DNA of 6,096 bases, from assembly GCA_030699295.1 (NCBI GenBank), contig JAUYJQ010000021.1, forward strand, positions 1 to 6,096, read 5' to 3'. Shown here piece by piece: positions 5,322 to 6,096 of the stretch (its first letter is position 1; each line of letters opens with the position of its first letter). Source of the stretch: Candidatus Beckwithbacteria bacterium. Its GTDB lineage: Bacteria > Patescibacteriota > Microgenomatia > UBA1400 > CG1-02-47-37. A program made the translations under genes and the position numbers. The notes under the pieces are model-generated. The model made no database searches. It was not told the origin of the DNA and worked only from the letters and a program-made list of their open reading frames with translations.

Positions 5322-6096
5322 ATGGCGTTTAAGTCAAGCTCGGCGGCAACACCGGAGGCAGGCGGGGTGCAGTATCATATCAGGTTGAAAAAGGGAGATA
5401 TTCCACCGTACGTTTTGACTCCGGGAGATCCCAAGCGGGTACAAAAGATTGCCGCGCTTTGGGATAAGAGCGAAGCAGTGGCAGATTACCGCCAGTATGT
5501 GACTTACAAAGGTGAATTTAAAGGTACAAAGCTAGCGGCCACCAGTAGCGGCATTGGTTCACCGGCATTGGCCATTGCCTTTGACGAACTCCTCCGCGTC
5601 GGCGTTCACACCTTTATCCGTGTAGGTACCTGCGGCAGTTTGCAGCCGGATATGCACATTGGCGACTTGGTGATTACTACCGGAGCGGTGCGGTTGGACG
5701 GTGCCAGTAAAGATTACGTTATCCCCGAATATCCGGCCGTAGCCGATCATGAAGTAGTGGGAGCCTTAATTGCCGCTGCCAAAAAGCTAAAAGTTAAATA
5801 TCACGTTGGTATTACTGCCAGCACCGATACTTTTTCCGTCGGCCAAGGCCGGCCGGCAGTTAATGATTATTTACCCAGTCACAAAGCCAATATTTTTGAG
5901 GATATGCAAAAAGCCGGGGTGAAGAATTTCGAAATGGAAGCCGGTTGCTTGTTGACTTTGGGATCTCTCTTTGGAGTGAGAACCGGAGCCATCTGTGTCG
6001 TCGTAGCTGATAGGATTCGGGATAAACTGGTAATTACCGATGCCATGGAACAATCCGCCGCCCTGGTGGCCAGCGAGGCAATTAGGCTCTTGCAAA
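5322..6096 (+). CDS. udp: Uridine phosphorylase (partial, 3' end outside window)
   Basis: Cleaves uridine with phosphate to uracil and ribose-1-phosphate. 258 codons are visible and the frame is open at the window edge. Compared from memory with E. coli Udp, the order of motifs is conserved: H19 (like His8), PGDPKR (34-39, phosphate loop), R57 (like Arg48), SSGIGSPALAIAFDEL (76-90), R100 in RVGTCGS (like Arg91), VRLDGASKDY (123-132), TASTDTF, Q175 and R177 in GQGR (like Gln166 and Arg168, which bind uracil), and NFEMEAG (202-208, like Glu196-Met197-Glu198, which bind ribose). The Gln/Arg pair favours a pyrimidine over a purine substrate. The sequence ends at SEAIRLLQ, matching the last helix of the family, so few residues are missing. 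The first ~15 residues are a poorly conserved extension. ATG at 5322 without a Shine-Dalgarno, one base after the previous stop. Confidence 0.93.
   Translation, partial: MAFKSSSAATPEAGGVQYHIRLKKGDIPPYVLTPGDPKRVQKIAALWDKSEAVADYRQYVTYKGEFKGTKLAATSSGIGSPALAIAFDELLRVGVHTFIRVGTCGSLQPDMHIGDLVITTGAVRLDGASKDYVIPEYPAVADHEVVGALIAAAKKLKVKYHVGITASTDTFSVGQGRPAVNDYLPSHKANIFEDMQKAGVKNFEMEAGCLLTLGSLFGVRTGAICVVVADRIRDKLVITDAMEQSAALVASEAIRLLQ

Noticed and set aside
5559..6095. Minus-strand open frames opposite the uridine phosphorylase
   Set aside because: They are antisense to a gene with all family motifs intact, and the translations resemble nothing recognisable.

Overview
The window is a compact, one-direction nucleotide-metabolism locus, probably from a Candidate Phyla Radiation / Patescibacteria genome (Microgenomates-like). 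This placement is inferred from the style of the genes: tightly packed, few Shine-Dalgarno sequences, an adenosylcobalamin-type ribonucleotide reductase, and a membrane-anchored protein with a Pro/Ser linker of the kind common in those genomes. No rRNA, tRNA or other taxonomic marker is present.

Layout: (1) 24-2204 (+) class II ribonucleotide reductase with ATP-cone and C-terminal zinc ribbon. (2) 2226-2960 (-) an unrecognised single-pass membrane-anchored protein, the only gene on the minus strand. It sits in an interval bracketed by two near-identical 23-nt palindromes and by two direct copies of the last codons of the reductase gene (2175-2200 and 3018-3043). (3) 3056-4408 (+) an unusual fusion of a type II thymidine kinase domain to a deoxynucleoside kinase domain. 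(4) 4408-5022 (+) thymidylate kinase, overlapping gene 3 by one base. (5) 5054-5320 (+) a small coiled-coil protein with a strong predicted promoter. (6) 5322-6096 (+) uridine phosphorylase, cut off by the window end only a few residues before its expected C-terminus.

Functionally the plus-strand genes form one pathway. Reductase makes deoxynucleotides, the fused kinase would salvage deoxynucleosides, thymidylate kinase makes dTDP, and uridine phosphorylase recycles pyrimidine nucleosides.

The most interesting feature is the minus-strand interval. The right direct repeat still encodes the reductase C-terminus (SCAFSVCSL, stop) although it is detached from that gene. If the interval were removed, the reductase would end 8 nt before the fused kinase, as a normal operon neighbour. 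The interval therefore looks like a small cassette that entered the 3' end of the reductase gene and restored its coding end. No recombinase is encoded inside it. Further points are the kinase fusion with degenerate P-loops, two promoters whose -10 boxes lie exactly 6 nt before an ATG (leaderless transcripts), and a pair of mutually exclusive perfect hairpins inside the reductase gene.
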